A stretch of 64,000 bases of DNA from CAVQEK01 sp963711495 (GTDB lineage Bacteria; Bacteroidota; Bacteroidia; Cytophagales; Cyclobacteriaceae): the NCBI GenBank assembly GCA_963711495.1, contig CAVQEK010000009.1, positions 434,001-498,000 of the forward strand, read 5' to 3'. Positions 16,471-24,975 of the stretch are shown piece after piece. The position numbers and the translations under genes are program-made. Every line of letters begins with the position of its first letter. Position 1 is the first letter of the stretch. A model generated the notes under the pieces. It saw nothing but the letters and a program-made list of their open reading frames with translations, had not been told where the DNA came from and searched no databases.

Positions 16471-17754
16471 ATGAATTTTAACCTGCTACATCCCAGGGAG
16501 CAGATCGTAAAAACGATGCAACGAATTTACGATTTCGGTATGACTACAACCTCAGGAGGGAACATTTCTGTTATCGATGAATACGGTGACATTTGGATTT
16601 CTCCAAGCGCCGTTGATAAAGGCACACTAAAACCTGAGGATATCGTGATGGTGGACAAAAACGGCCAGTCATTCGGTCTGCACAAACCATCTTCCGAATA
16701 TCCATTTCATCAGGCCATTTATAAACAGCGCCCGGACATTAAAGCCATTGTACATGCGCATCCTCCGGCACTGGTGTCGTTTAGTATTGTTCGGCAGGTT
16801 CCGGATACTACAGTCATACCGCAAGCCAATCATGTTTGTGGGAAAGTTGGTTATGCCAAATATAAATTGCCTGGCAGTGAAGCATTGGGAAAGAGTATTG
16901 CCAACACATTCAAAGAAGGTTATAACTGTGTACTGATGGAAAATCATGGTACGGTAGTAGGTGGTGAAGATCTTTCCCATGCTTTTCAGAAGTTTGAGAC
17001 TCTCGAGTTTTGCGCACGCAGCATTATGGAGGGCTTTGCCATTGGTAACATTAAAACATTGAATACCCAAAAATTAGAAATGTTCAGCAAACCCCGGATT
17101 GATATGAAGGATTTTCGGGCTACAGGGATGAACATCAGGGAAAAGGAGTTGAGGGGCATTTTATGCGACATCATTAAAAGGGCGTATCGGCAGCGGTTAA
17201 TTATCAGTACCTACGGAACATTTTCTACCAGGCTTTCCGCTAATGATTTTGTGATTACCCCTTACGGAAAGGATCGATATTATCTGGAGCGAGAAGACCT
17301 GGTTGTCGTGAGGAATGGCCAATATGAAAAAGGGAAAACACCCAGTCGATCGGTGGTGTTGCATCAGAATATTTATAAAAGCCATCCCGGAATCAATTGT
17401 GTTATCACGGCTCAATCACCGTTTGCTATGGCTTACGCCATCACTGGCCGGACTTTCGACACGCGCACCATTCCGGAAAGTTATATTTTACTTCGGGAGA
17501 TACCTCTGATTCCTTATGGTGACCAGTTCGCTACTGGACAGTTAATTTCGTCAACCTTGGGAAAGGATACACCCATCCTTCTTATTGAAAATGACTCCAT
17601 CCTGGTCACGGGAAAATCAGTGCTGGAAACCTTTGACCGTTTGGAAGTAGCCGAATTCAGTGCCCGGTCATTGACGCAAAGTGTAACCATTGGAAAAATG
17701 GTTCCTATTGAAGATCAGGAGATTGAAGATATCAAGAAAAAATTCATCCAATAA
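16471..17754 (+). CDS. Tandem class II aldolase/adducin-domain protein (L-fuculose-phosphate aldolase-like), second domain degenerate
   Basis: The 427 aa product contains two class II aldolase folds. The first (about 5-205) keeps the catalytic and zinc residues: SSEYPFH (Glu 76), HAHPP (His 95 and His 97) and LMENHGTVVGG (His 159). The second (about 225-415) is recognisable from TYGTFSTRLSANDFVITP, SHPGINCVITAQSPFAMA and LLIENDSILVTGKSVLETF. There the Glu, the HxH pair and the third His are replaced, so it cannot bind zinc in the same way. Class II aldolases cleave fuculose-1-phosphate into dihydroxyacetone phosphate and lactaldehyde. The L-fucose isomerase gene lies 122 bp downstream, supporting that role. 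The degenerate half may be structural or allosteric. Confidence 0.87.
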   Translation: MNFNLLHPREQIVKTMQRIYDFGMTTTSGGNISVIDEYGDIWISPSAVDKGTLKPEDIVMVDKNGQSFGLHKPSSEYPFHQAIYKQRPDIKAIVHAHPPALVSFSIVRQVPDTTVIPQANHVCGKVGYAKYKLPGSEALGKSIANTFKEGYNCVLMENHGTVVGGEDLSHAFQKFETLEFCARSIMEGFAIGNIKTLNTQKLEMFSKPRIDMKDFRATGMNIREKELRGILCDIIKRAYRQRLIISTYGTFSTRLSANDFVITPYGKDRYYLEREDLVVVRNGQYEKGKTPSRSVVLHQNIYKSHPGINCVITAQSPFAMAYAITGRTFDTRTIPESYILLREIPLIPYGDQFATGQLISSTLGKDTPILLIENDSILVTGKSVLETFDRLEVAEFSARSLTQSVTIGKMVPIEDQEIEDIKKKFIQ

Positions 17755-17876
17755 TGGCCTGTATTATTGTTTAGGAATTGATTTCAGCATTCCCTTTGTT
17801 GATATTTATTTTATAACTTGGGGCCTCTAACAAGAGGATCTCAATTTTTTTACTTAGTTTTTTTAACTCAATAATT

Positions 17877-19682
17877 ATGGCAAATTCTAAAGTTCACGGT
17901 AATCGATTACGTGGAGCACTCCCTGCAATTGGTATACGACCTGTTATCGATGGCCGACTGGGAGGAGTACGGGAATCACTGGAAAATCAAACCATGGAAA
18001 TGGCCCGGAAAGTGGCAAATTTCCTGATGGTAAATATGAGGCACCCGGATGGCAGCAAAATACAATGTGTCATTGCAGATTCTACCATCGGCAGGGTAGC
18101 AGAAACTGCGATGTGTGATGAGAAATTTGAAAGAGAAAATGTGGGACTGACCATTACTGTTACACCCTGTTGGTGCTATGGCAGTGAAACTATCGACATG
18201 CATCCAACCCGTCCTAAGGCAATTTGGGGATTCAATGGCACCGAAAGACCAGGTGCTGTATATCTCGCGGCAGCTTTGGCCGGACATAATCAAAAAGGTC
18301 TTCCGGCCTTCAGCATTTACGGACATGACGTGATGGAATTGGATGAGAAGGATATTCCTGCCGATGTGCGCACAAAAATATTAAGTTTTGCAAAGGCAGG
18401 TCTTGCAGTAGCCACAATGCGTAACAAATCTTATCTTTCGATAGGTTCTGTTTCAATGGGTATTGCCGGATCAATCATGAATCCTGATTTCTTTGAAGAT
18501 TATTTGGGCATGCGATGTGAAAGTGCTGATATGTCGGAAATCGCACGTCGTGTTGATCGAAATATTTTTGACAAGGATGAATTTCAACAAGCGCTGGCTT
18601 GGGTAAAAAAACATTGTAAGGAAGGAAAGGATTACAACCCTCCCGAAAATCAACACGACCAGGCACAGAAAGAAAAGGAATGGGAATATGTGGTGAAGAT
18701 GACATTGATTGTTCGGGACCTGATGGTCGGCAATCCTAAATTAAAAGAACTGGGATTCGGAGAAGAAGCGTTGGGACACAATGCCTTGGTCTCCGGTTTT
18801 CAGGGACAGCGCCAATGGACAGACCATCTACCCAATGGAGATTTCATGGAAGCTATACTCAATTCCTCTTTCGATTGGAACGGCATTCGACAACCCTATA
18901 TGGTGGCTACTGAAAATGACAGCCTCAATGGGGTGAGCATGGTTTTCGGCCATTTGCTTACCGGACAGGCACAGATATTTTCTGATGTGCGTACGTATTG
19001 GAGTCCGCTTGCCGTTGAACGCGTGACCAACTGGCGACCTGAAGGACTTTGTAAAAATGGCTTTATCCACCTGATCAACTCCGGATCTTCAGCATTGGAT
19101 GGAACAGGAGAACAGGAAATTGAAGGTAATGCCGTGATGAAACCCTACTGGGAAATTACAGATGACGAGGTGGACAAATGCCTGAAAGCTACCCAATGGC
19201 CGGCCGCAGTATATGAATATTTCCGGGGAGGTGGATTTTCATCAAACTTCAAAACACGTGGAGGTATGCCAGTTACCATGTGCAGAATAAATCTGGTAAA
19301 AGGTGTAGGCCCTGTGATGCAAATTGCCGAAGGCTGGACTATTTCGTTGCCTGAGGATGTACATAAAAAGCTTGATGAAAGAACAAATCCAACCTGGCCA
19401 ACCACCTGGTTTGTTCCAAGATTAACTGGAAATGGACCGTTTAAAGATGTTTATTCAGTTATGGCCAATTGGGGTGCAAATCACGGCGCCTTCAGCTATG
19501 GCCACTACGGAGCAGAGTTGATTACGTTATGTTCCATGCTCAGGATTCCGGTCAATATGCACAATGTTCAGACCGACCGGTTATTCCGTCCGAGTACCTG
19601 GAATATGCTGGGTATGGACCCGGAAGGATCCGATTTCAGGGCTTGCGCCAATTTCGGACCATTGTATGGGAAGACGAAATAA
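17877..19682 (+). CDS. fucI: L-fucose isomerase
   Basis: The 601 aa product has the full FucI length and recognisable blocks throughout: IGIRPVIDGRLGGVRESLE at the N-terminus, TVTPCWCYGSETIDMHP and IWGFNGTERPGAVYLAAALA in the first domain. YLSIGSVSMGIAGS, VSGFQGQRQWTDHLPNGDFM and ATENDSLNGVSMVFGHLLTG carry metal- and substrate-binding residues. The enzyme interconverts L-fucose and L-fuculose in the cytoplasm; D-arabinose is a known alternative substrate of the family. It is preceded by the class II aldolase gene and followed by a terminator hairpin. A fuculokinase gene is not present in this window. A nearby sulfatase and DUF2264 protein suggest that the sugar comes from an extracellular, possibly sulfated, glycan. 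Confidence 0.95.
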   Translation: MANSKVHGNRLRGALPAIGIRPVIDGRLGGVRESLENQTMEMARKVANFLMVNMRHPDGSKIQCVIADSTIGRVAETAMCDEKFERENVGLTITVTPCWCYGSETIDMHPTRPKAIWGFNGTERPGAVYLAAALAGHNQKGLPAFSIYGHDVMELDEKDIPADVRTKILSFAKAGLAVATMRNKSYLSIGSVSMGIAGSIMNPDFFEDYLGMRCESADMSEIARRVDRNIFDKDEFQQALAWVKKHCKEGKDYNPPENQHDQAQKEKEWEYVVKMTLIVRDLMVGNPKLKELGFGEEALGHNALVSGFQGQRQWTDHLPNGDFMEAILNSSFDWNGIRQPYMVATENDSLNGVSMVFGHLLTGQAQIFSDVRTYWSPLAVERVTNWRPEGLCKNGFIHLINSGSSALDGTGEQEIEGNAVMKPYWEITDDEVDKCLKATQWPAAVYEYFRGGGFSSNFKTRGGMPVTMCRINLVKGVGPVMQIAEGWTISLPEDVHKKLDERTNPTWPTTWFVPRLTGNGPFKDVYSVMANWGANHGAFSYGHYGAELITLCSMLRIPVNMHNVQTDRLFRPSTWNMLGMDPEGSDFRACANFGPLYGKTK

Positions 19683-19692
19683 AGTCATAAAG

Positions 19693-19718
19693 AGAAGCAG
19701 GTTTAACCTGCTTCTTTC
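19693..19718 (+). terminator. Hairpin terminator after fucI
   Basis: AGAAGCAGG, a five-base loop (tttaa) and CCTGCTTCT form a perfect 9-bp stem ending 33 bases after the fucI stop. The downstream T run is short (TTTC), so termination may be partial and allow some read-through into the DUF2264 gene. Confidence 0.65.
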
Positions 19719-19754
19719 GTTATAATACATTATTTACTAAATCACGATTTTGTT

Positions 19755-20993
19755 ATGATCAGAAGAGAATTTACCAGGGCGCTACCGCTGCTGGGTCTGG
19801 GCCCGTTTTTAAGTTTTAATAGCCTGGCAGCTTCAAATCGCAAATCAAAAAATGAAAGCGATCGGGAATATTGGGTAAACACCATGACCAAAATTGCCAC
19901 CCCGGTGCTGGAATCTCTTAGTAAAGGAAAATTACGGAAAGATATGCCGGTAGAAACCGGAAGTGACGTGCGTGATCGCCGAAAATACACCCACTTGGAG
20001 GCATTTGGCAGGTTATTGGCAGGAATGGCACCCTGGATCGCTTTAGGAAAAGACGGGACCAGGGAAGGTAAGCAACGATCGCACTTTTTTGATCTGGCAT
20101 TGAAGTCATTAGAAGTAGGTGTCGATCCAAAATCCCCCGATTTTTTGAATTTTAATGAAGGTGGACAACCGGTTGTCGATGCAGCATTTCTGGCGCATGG
20201 AATTTTGAGGGCACCGGCACTTTGGGATAATTCTGATCAAAAAACACAGTCGAATCTTATAGAAGCCTTAAAATCCAGCCGGGTGATTAAACCAGGTTAT
20301 AACAATTGGCTTTTGTTTAGTGCGATGGTAGAAGCATTCTTACTTCAATTTACCGGTGAATATGATCCTATGCGGGTAGATTATGCCATAAGGAAACATT
20401 TGGAGTGGTATAAGGGCGATGGTGTATATGGAGATGGCGAGCATTTTCACTGGGATTATTACAATAGTTATGTTATCCAACCCATGATGCTCGATGTTTT
20501 AAAAGTAATGATATCACATCATCAGGGGTATGAGCGAGATTATAATCTTGTGTTGGAACGCGCCAGGCGTTACGCCGCTATTCAGGAGAGGCTGATCTCT
20601 CCTGAGGGAACATTTCCGGCGATCGGACGATCGCTTCCATATCGTTTCGGGGCATTTCAGTTATTAGGCCAAATTGCATTAATGCAACAATTGCCAGAAG
20701 GTGTGACCCCGGCACAGGTAAGATCGGCCCTGACCCTTGTGATCAAAAATATGATTGAAGCAAAAGGCACCTTCGATAAAGATGGCTGGTTGCAGATTGG
20801 ATTTGTGGGTCATCAGCCGGCCATTGCCGAATCCTATATATCGACCGGTAGCTTGTACCTCTGCTCTGTTGGCTTGTTGCCGTTGGGATTGCCCCCGGAC
20901 CATGAATTCTGGACGGCCCCGGGAGCAGAATGGACAGAAAAAAAAATCTGGAATGGCGAAAATGTTCAAAATGATCACGCCATTCGAGATTGA
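19755..20993 (+). CDS. DUF2264 protein, exported (possible glycoside hydrolase)
   Basis: The 412 aa product begins MIRREFTRALPLLGLGPFLS and has Ser/Ala residues ahead of a cleavage site, a Tat-like signal with a twin Arg. The body is helical, with RKYTHLEAFGRLLAGMAPWI, NEGGQPVVDAAFLAHGIL, NNWLLFSAMVEAFLLQFTGE and YGDGEHFHWDYYNSYVIQPM, all typical of the DUF2264 (PF10022) family, which adopts an (alpha/alpha)6-like barrel. Some DUF2264 proteins are now grouped with glycoside hydrolases acting on uronic-acid linkages (GH154 in my memory, not checked). Acidic residues in GDGEHFHWD could be catalytic. It follows fucI on the same strand and faces a sulfatase gene, so a role in breaking down a complex anionic glycan is plausible. 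Confidence 0.82.
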   Translation: MIRREFTRALPLLGLGPFLSFNSLAASNRKSKNESDREYWVNTMTKIATPVLESLSKGKLRKDMPVETGSDVRDRRKYTHLEAFGRLLAGMAPWIALGKDGTREGKQRSHFFDLALKSLEVGVDPKSPDFLNFNEGGQPVVDAAFLAHGILRAPALWDNSDQKTQSNLIEALKSSRVIKPGYNNWLLFSAMVEAFLLQFTGEYDPMRVDYAIRKHLEWYKGDGVYGDGEHFHWDYYNSYVIQPMMLDVLKVMISHHQGYERDYNLVLERARRYAAIQERLISPEGTFPAIGRSLPYRFGAFQLLGQIALMQQLPEGVTPAQVRSALTLVIKNMIEAKGTFDKDGWLQIGFVGHQPAIAESYISTGSLYLCSVGLLPLGLPPDHEFWTAPGAEWTEKKIWNGENVQNDHAIRD

Positions 20994-21017
20994 TTATATT
21001 CCCAGAACAAATATAAA

Positions 21018-22481
21018 TTACATTGGCGTAGTTTGCGACTTGTTTTGTTCTGAAGGATAAAATGGCCAATTGGGATCATCAATCCGGCCGTATTTCATGA
21101 TCTTATCGATCTCACCTGCAATTTCAGGATGTTCTTTTGCTACTTCGTGGTTTTCACCAAGGTCATCATTGAGGTTGTAAAGTTCAATGGGACTTTCAGG
21201 ATCAGATTCAATATTCAGACGTATGCCTTTCCAGGGACCTAGTCTCACCGCCTGTTTTTTGCCTTGTTCGTGAAATTCCCAGTAAAGATAATCATGTTGA
21301 TGGTTTTGAGTTTTTCCCAGTAAAGTGGGAAGAAATGAAATGCCATCAGTAAGGTCCGGTTCCGGAGCGCCGGAAACTTCACAGAGCGTTGGCATTACAT
21401 CCCAAAATGCTCCGACAAAACCGGAAGTAGTGTCAGCTTTTATTTTTCCTGGCCAATAAGCAATCATGGGTACCCTAATGCCGCCTTCATAAAGATCTCT
21501 TTTTGTGCCTCTCAATGGTCCGTTGCTGTTGAAAAAGTCAGCATGATGTCCACCCTCCTGGTGCGGGCCATTATCTGATGTGAAGATAACCAGCGTATTT
21601 TTATCCAGCCCATTCTTTTTTAGCGTTTTCATGATCTCTCCAACGGAGTCATCGAGCCTGGTCACCATTGCAGCAAAGCCTTTTTCATTGTCCGGCCAAT
21701 GCTCATTTTTGTAAATTCCAAAATTGGGGACTTCCATGCCATGGTCGCCACCTTCGTTGTTTGCATGAGGGAGGGTTGCCGCATAATACAGAAAGAATCG
21801 TTTATTTTTGTTCTTTTTGATGAATCCTACTGCTTCGTCATTGAAAAGATCGGCACTGTATTCCACCTTTTTTATGGCAACACCGGCACCATCTTCACGT
21901 TTTGGTTCGGGCATTGTATTTTTAAGTGGAATACGCTGATCATTTCTAAACAGGAACTCCGGATAATAGTTGTGTGCATGCCGCTGACCCAGGTATCCGA
22001 AAAAATAGTCAAAACCCTGCTTATTGGGAGTGCCGGTAGAGCCAGGTCCACCCAATCCCCATTTTCCGATCAGACCTGTGGTGTAACCGGCTTTTTGGAG
22101 CAATTCAGGAAGTGTGGTGGTGCTTTCGGGAAGTGGAAATTGACCCATCGGTTTCATTTCTTTATTACCCCGAACTACCGTATGGCCTGTATGCATGCCG
22201 GTCATCAATGAACATCGGGAAGGTGCGCATACCGTGCTTCCGGCATAGAACTGTGTAAATCGCATTCCCTCGTTTGCCATCTTGTCTATATTCGGAGTTC
22301 TTATTTGCGTTTGGTCATAACATCCCAAATCACCATATCCAAGATCATCAGCAAGAATAAAAATGATATTTGGGCCATCACTATTTATGGATTGATCTTT
22401 GCCCAAAGCCTCTTCCGGTTTTTTTTTGCTGTTGCATGTCAAAAAGAGTACCGGAATCAGTAAAAACAATAGATTCTTCAT
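21018..22481 (-). CDS. Formylglycine-type sulfatase, predicted lipoprotein
   Basis: The 487 aa product has a lipoprotein signal (LLFLLIPVLFLTC-NSKK, Cys 16). The N-terminal metal site IIFILADDLGYGDLGCYD (Asp 45/46) and the sulfatase signature CAPSRCSLMTG (Cys 85) follow; Cys 85 would be oxidised to formylglycine by a separate maturase not encoded here. Other sites are LIGKWGLGG and VIFTSDNGPHQEGGH. It cleaves sulfate esters, most likely on sugars outside the cytoplasm. Convergent placement with the fucI/DUF2264 genes suggests a sulfated, fucose-containing glycan as substrate, but S1-family sulfatase subfamilies cannot be told apart by eye. The gene is monocistronic and divergent from the riboswitch-controlled ATPase. 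Confidence 0.94.
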   Translation of the reverse strand: MKNLLFLLIPVLFLTCNSKKKPEEALGKDQSINSDGPNIIFILADDLGYGDLGCYDQTQIRTPNIDKMANEGMRFTQFYAGSTVCAPSRCSLMTGMHTGHTVVRGNKEMKPMGQFPLPESTTTLPELLQKAGYTTGLIGKWGLGGPGSTGTPNKQGFDYFFGYLGQRHAHNYYPEFLFRNDQRIPLKNTMPEPKREDGAGVAIKKVEYSADLFNDEAVGFIKKNKNKRFFLYYAATLPHANNEGGDHGMEVPNFGIYKNEHWPDNEKGFAAMVTRLDDSVGEIMKTLKKNGLDKNTLVIFTSDNGPHQEGGHHADFFNSNGPLRGTKRDLYEGGIRVPMIAYWPGKIKADTTSGFVGAFWDVMPTLCEVSGAPEPDLTDGISFLPTLLGKTQNHQHDYLYWEFHEQGKKQAVRLGPWKGIRLNIESDPESPIELYNLNDDLGENHEVAKEHPEIAGEIDKIMKYGRIDDPNWPFYPSEQNKSQTTPM

Positions 22482-22676
22482 TGTAAAATTGTTTGCTCCA
22501 AAATAACCTTAAAAAAGAAAAAAGGAAACTTTTTAAGAAAGAGGAATTGGTTGGAATACTAAAAAGTTAATTGTTCAGATCGATGCTGCAGACCGAAAAT
22601 GTAATATGTATTTAATTAGACTGATTATGAATTTTCTATTGACGGAAGTTTAAAGCATGAATTATAAAGAAATCAT

Positions 22677-22684
22677 TAAATTTG
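22677..22684 (+). promoter_or_regulatory. Bacteroidota -7 promoter element upstream of the riboswitch
   Basis: TAAATTTG is an exact match to TAnnTTTG. It lies about 10 bases before the first paired base of the riboswitch, so transcription would start right at its 5' end. The -33 box is weak (TTTA near 22649). Between 22482 and 22676 nothing else was recognised apart from room for the divergent sulfatase promoter. Confidence 0.6.
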
Positions 22685-22693
22685 TACTGTGAA

Positions 22694-22792
22694 CAAGCGG
22701 TTCCGGCAAATCTGTTGAAGGGCGGAATTGCCGGGATGCAGCCGGGCTCCAACACTGTTGGGGCAGCAGGTAAAAGCCCTGCGGGACACTTG
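22694..22792 (+). promoter_or_regulatory. NiCo riboswitch (czcD-type RNA)
   Basis: The RNA has four helices joined by a conserved core. P1 pairs CAAG (22694-22697) with CTTG (22789-22792). P2 pairs CCGGCAA (22703-22709) with TTGCCGG (22728-22734). The core ATGCAGCCGGGCT follows, then P3 (CTCCAAC with GTTGGGG) and P4 (GCAGG with CCCTGC), closing with GGGACA. The words GCAGCCGGGCU and GCGGGACA match the nickel/cobalt-sensing class as I remember it. In that class cobalt or nickel ions bind at the four-way junction. Its 3' half is also the left arm of a terminator (22775-22816), so metal binding should block termination and turn on the ATPase gene. The downstream P1B-4 ATPase fits this ligand very well. 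Confidence 0.88.
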
Positions 22793-22816
22793 AAAAAGTT
22801 CCCGCGGGGCTTTTTT
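22775..22816 (+). terminator. Riboswitch-controlled intrinsic terminator
   Basis: AGCCCTGCGGGA (22775-22786) pairs with TCCCGCGGGGCT (22800-22811) over 12 bp with one G-U, followed by a run of six T. The left arm contains the 3' strand of riboswitch helix P4 and the GGGA core, so terminator and ligand-bound riboswitch exclude each other: without metal the leader should terminate, with metal it should read through. Confidence 0.88.
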
Positions 22817-22844
22817 CATTTGGACAGTGAAGCTTTTTTTAGCA

Positions 22845-24767
22845 ATGAAAATTCGTCAAAAACAATTTCAACTCAGGTTCTCCATTCTATGTGGTGTCAG
22901 TTTGCTGGTGGCCTTCCTTTTGGAATTTGTTGCCATTGTTCCCCATCTGGCCAGCTATATCCTTTATATCATTTCCTATTTTTTCGGGAGTTATTTCATG
23001 TTTCATGAACTTATCAAAGCCTTGAAGGACAGGGAATTTAACATTGACTTGCTCATGTTTGTAGCAGCAATAGGCGCCGCGTTTCTCGGACAGTTTGCCG
23101 AAGGGGCTTTGTTGCTTTTTCTGTTTAGTATGGGGCATTCTCTGGAAAGTTATGCGCTGGAAAAGGCCAATAAATCCATTGCCGGACTGGCTGCATTAGC
23201 ACCCAAGACTGCCCTGGTGAAAGATCAGGATGGCACCAAAGAGGTACCGATTGAGGATTTGAAAGTTGGCGATATCGTGATTATCAAGCCCAATTCAAAA
23301 ATTGCGGCTGATGGATTGATTGTTAAGGGAGAAAGCACGGTTGACCAAAGTTCTCTAACGGGGGAGAGTATACCCGTATATAAAAAATTTCTACTCAATT
23401 ACCGTTTTGCCAATATGCAACGTATCAAAGATGAAAACAGGGTTTATTCCGGAACTACCAATGGAATGGGATACCTGGAAGTAACGGTAATTAAAGAATC
23501 GTCAGATTCAACTTTGTCGAGGCTGGTCCGCATGGTTGAATCAGCTAAAAAACAACAGGCGCATGCACAGCAATTCACAGAAAAGTTTGAAAAATTTTTT
23601 GTGCCGGTGGTGTTGGTTGGAGTGTTCTTTTTGAATTTTGCCTTTCTGATAATCAATGAACCGTTTTCAGCGAGTTTTTATCGAGCCATGGCTGTGTTGG
23701 TCGTGTCCAGTCCTTGTGCACTGGTCATTTCCACACCGAGTGCCGTACTATGTGGCATAGCCAGGGCAGCCAGAATGGGTGTATTGATTAAAGGAGGAAA
23801 GCCCCTGGTGGATCTGGGTAAGTTAAGAGCTTTTGCTTTCGACAAAACCGGGACACTCACAGCAGGAGATCCAAAACTTACCGACATTATAACTTTCAAT
23901 GGTGCCAAAGAATCAGAATTATTGCCAAGGATCATTGCCGTGGAGCAAATGAGCGACCATCCCCTGGCAAAAGCGCTGGTACGCGATGGATTGACTAGAA
24001 TAGATGGAATGCAACTTCCGGAAGTGGAATCTTTTCAATCTTTTGTAGGCAGTGGTGTAAAAGCGGTCATTGATGGCAAACAATTGGCTATTGGAAATAC
24101 AGAATTATTTATTGGGGAATCAGGATCGCCACTACCTCCTGAAATTCTGAGAACCATCAGCGATTTTCAACGTTCTGGGAAAACCACCATATTGATGAAA
24201 GAGGATAAAGAATTTAAGGCGATCATAGGATTGATGGATTTACCGAGAAAGGAAAATATTGAAGTAATCAGTCGACTCCGTACTATGGGTATCCGGCGTA
24301 TTACGATGTTGTCCGGTGATCATCAGGCAGTTGCTAATTCCATTGCCAAACAGGTGGGTATTTCGGAAGCTTGGGGCAATTTGATGCCGGAAGACAAAGT
24401 TTCAGCGATTAAAGAACTTGTAGAAAAGGAGCAAATGGTCGCCATGGTGGGAGATGGGGTGAATGATGCGCCAGCCATGGCACACAGCACGGTTGGAGTT
24501 GCCATGGGAGCCGCCGGCTCAGATATTGCATTGGAAACTGCCGATGTGGCGCTGATGTCTGAAAAACTGGATAAATTGCCGGAAGCCATCATGCTTAGCA
24601 GGAAGACCGATCACATCATCCGGCAAAACATTACTATTAGCCTGGGTGTAATTGCCATTATGATCCCGGTGACGTTGCTTGGCCTTGCAACCATTGGACC
24701 TGCCGTGGTGATTCATGAAGGTTCTACTGTGATGGTAGTACTGAATGCGTTGCGGTTATTAAGGTAA
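22845..24767 (+). CDS. P1B-4-type heavy-metal ATPase (cobalt/nickel or iron efflux)
   Basis: The product is 640 aa from ATG 22845; an in-frame GTG at 22827 is the alternative start. The phosphorylation motif DKTGT is at Asp 333, the actuator motif TGES lies in SSLTGESIPVY, and the hinge is GDGVNDAPAMA. The transport site in the membrane is SPC (residues 289-291) rather than CPC, with HEGST (His 624) in the last helix. Together with the absence of an N-terminal CxxC metal-binding domain, this is the P1B-4 subgroup (CoaT, CtpD, PfeT), which exports cobalt, nickel or ferrous iron. A NiCo riboswitch with a built-in terminator controls the leader, so cobalt or nickel efflux is the favoured role. 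The gene is monocistronic. Confidence 0.95.
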   Translation: MKIRQKQFQLRFSILCGVSLLVAFLLEFVAIVPHLASYILYIISYFFGSYFMFHELIKALKDREFNIDLLMFVAAIGAAFLGQFAEGALLLFLFSMGHSLESYALEKANKSIAGLAALAPKTALVKDQDGTKEVPIEDLKVGDIVIIKPNSKIAADGLIVKGESTVDQSSLTGESIPVYKKFLLNYRFANMQRIKDENRVYSGTTNGMGYLEVTVIKESSDSTLSRLVRMVESAKKQQAHAQQFTEKFEKFFVPVVLVGVFFLNFAFLIINEPFSASFYRAMAVLVVSSPCALVISTPSAVLCGIARAARMGVLIKGGKPLVDLGKLRAFAFDKTGTLTAGDPKLTDIITFNGAKESELLPRIIAVEQMSDHPLAKALVRDGLTRIDGMQLPEVESFQSFVGSGVKAVIDGKQLAIGNTELFIGESGSPLPPEILRTISDFQRSGKTTILMKEDKEFKAIIGLMDLPRKENIEVISRLRTMGIRRITMLSGDHQAVANSIAKQVGISEAWGNLMPEDKVSAIKELVEKEQMVAMVGDGVNDAPAMAHSTVGVAMGAAGSDIALETADVALMSEKLDKLPEAIMLSRKTDHIIRQNITISLGVIAIMIPVTLLGLATIGPAVVIHEGSTVMVVLNALRLLR

Positions 24768-24975
24768 TGTGTTAGTTATTCCTACTCAACGTACAATCGG
24801 GCATTTTACACAATTCTGCTTGTGACATTTGTATTTTCCAGTTCCGAGTTATGAATTACGGGCATATTCACTACAAATAAATGATGCGTCATCCAAAAGC
24901 GGTTCACATCACTTACAATGAAGCTGAAAGTAAGTGCTTAAAGAACTGTGAAGAGCAAAAACAATCTGTAAACCA

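Noticed and set aside
17824..17837. CCTCT-AACA-AGAGG hairpin before fucI as terminator or operator
   Set aside because: A five-bp stem is too short and is not directly followed by a T run.
22694..22792. Cobalamin or manganese (yybP-ykoY) riboswitch
   Set aside because: The cobalamin box and the yybP-ykoY loop words are absent; helix order and the GCAGCCGGGCU core fit the NiCo class.
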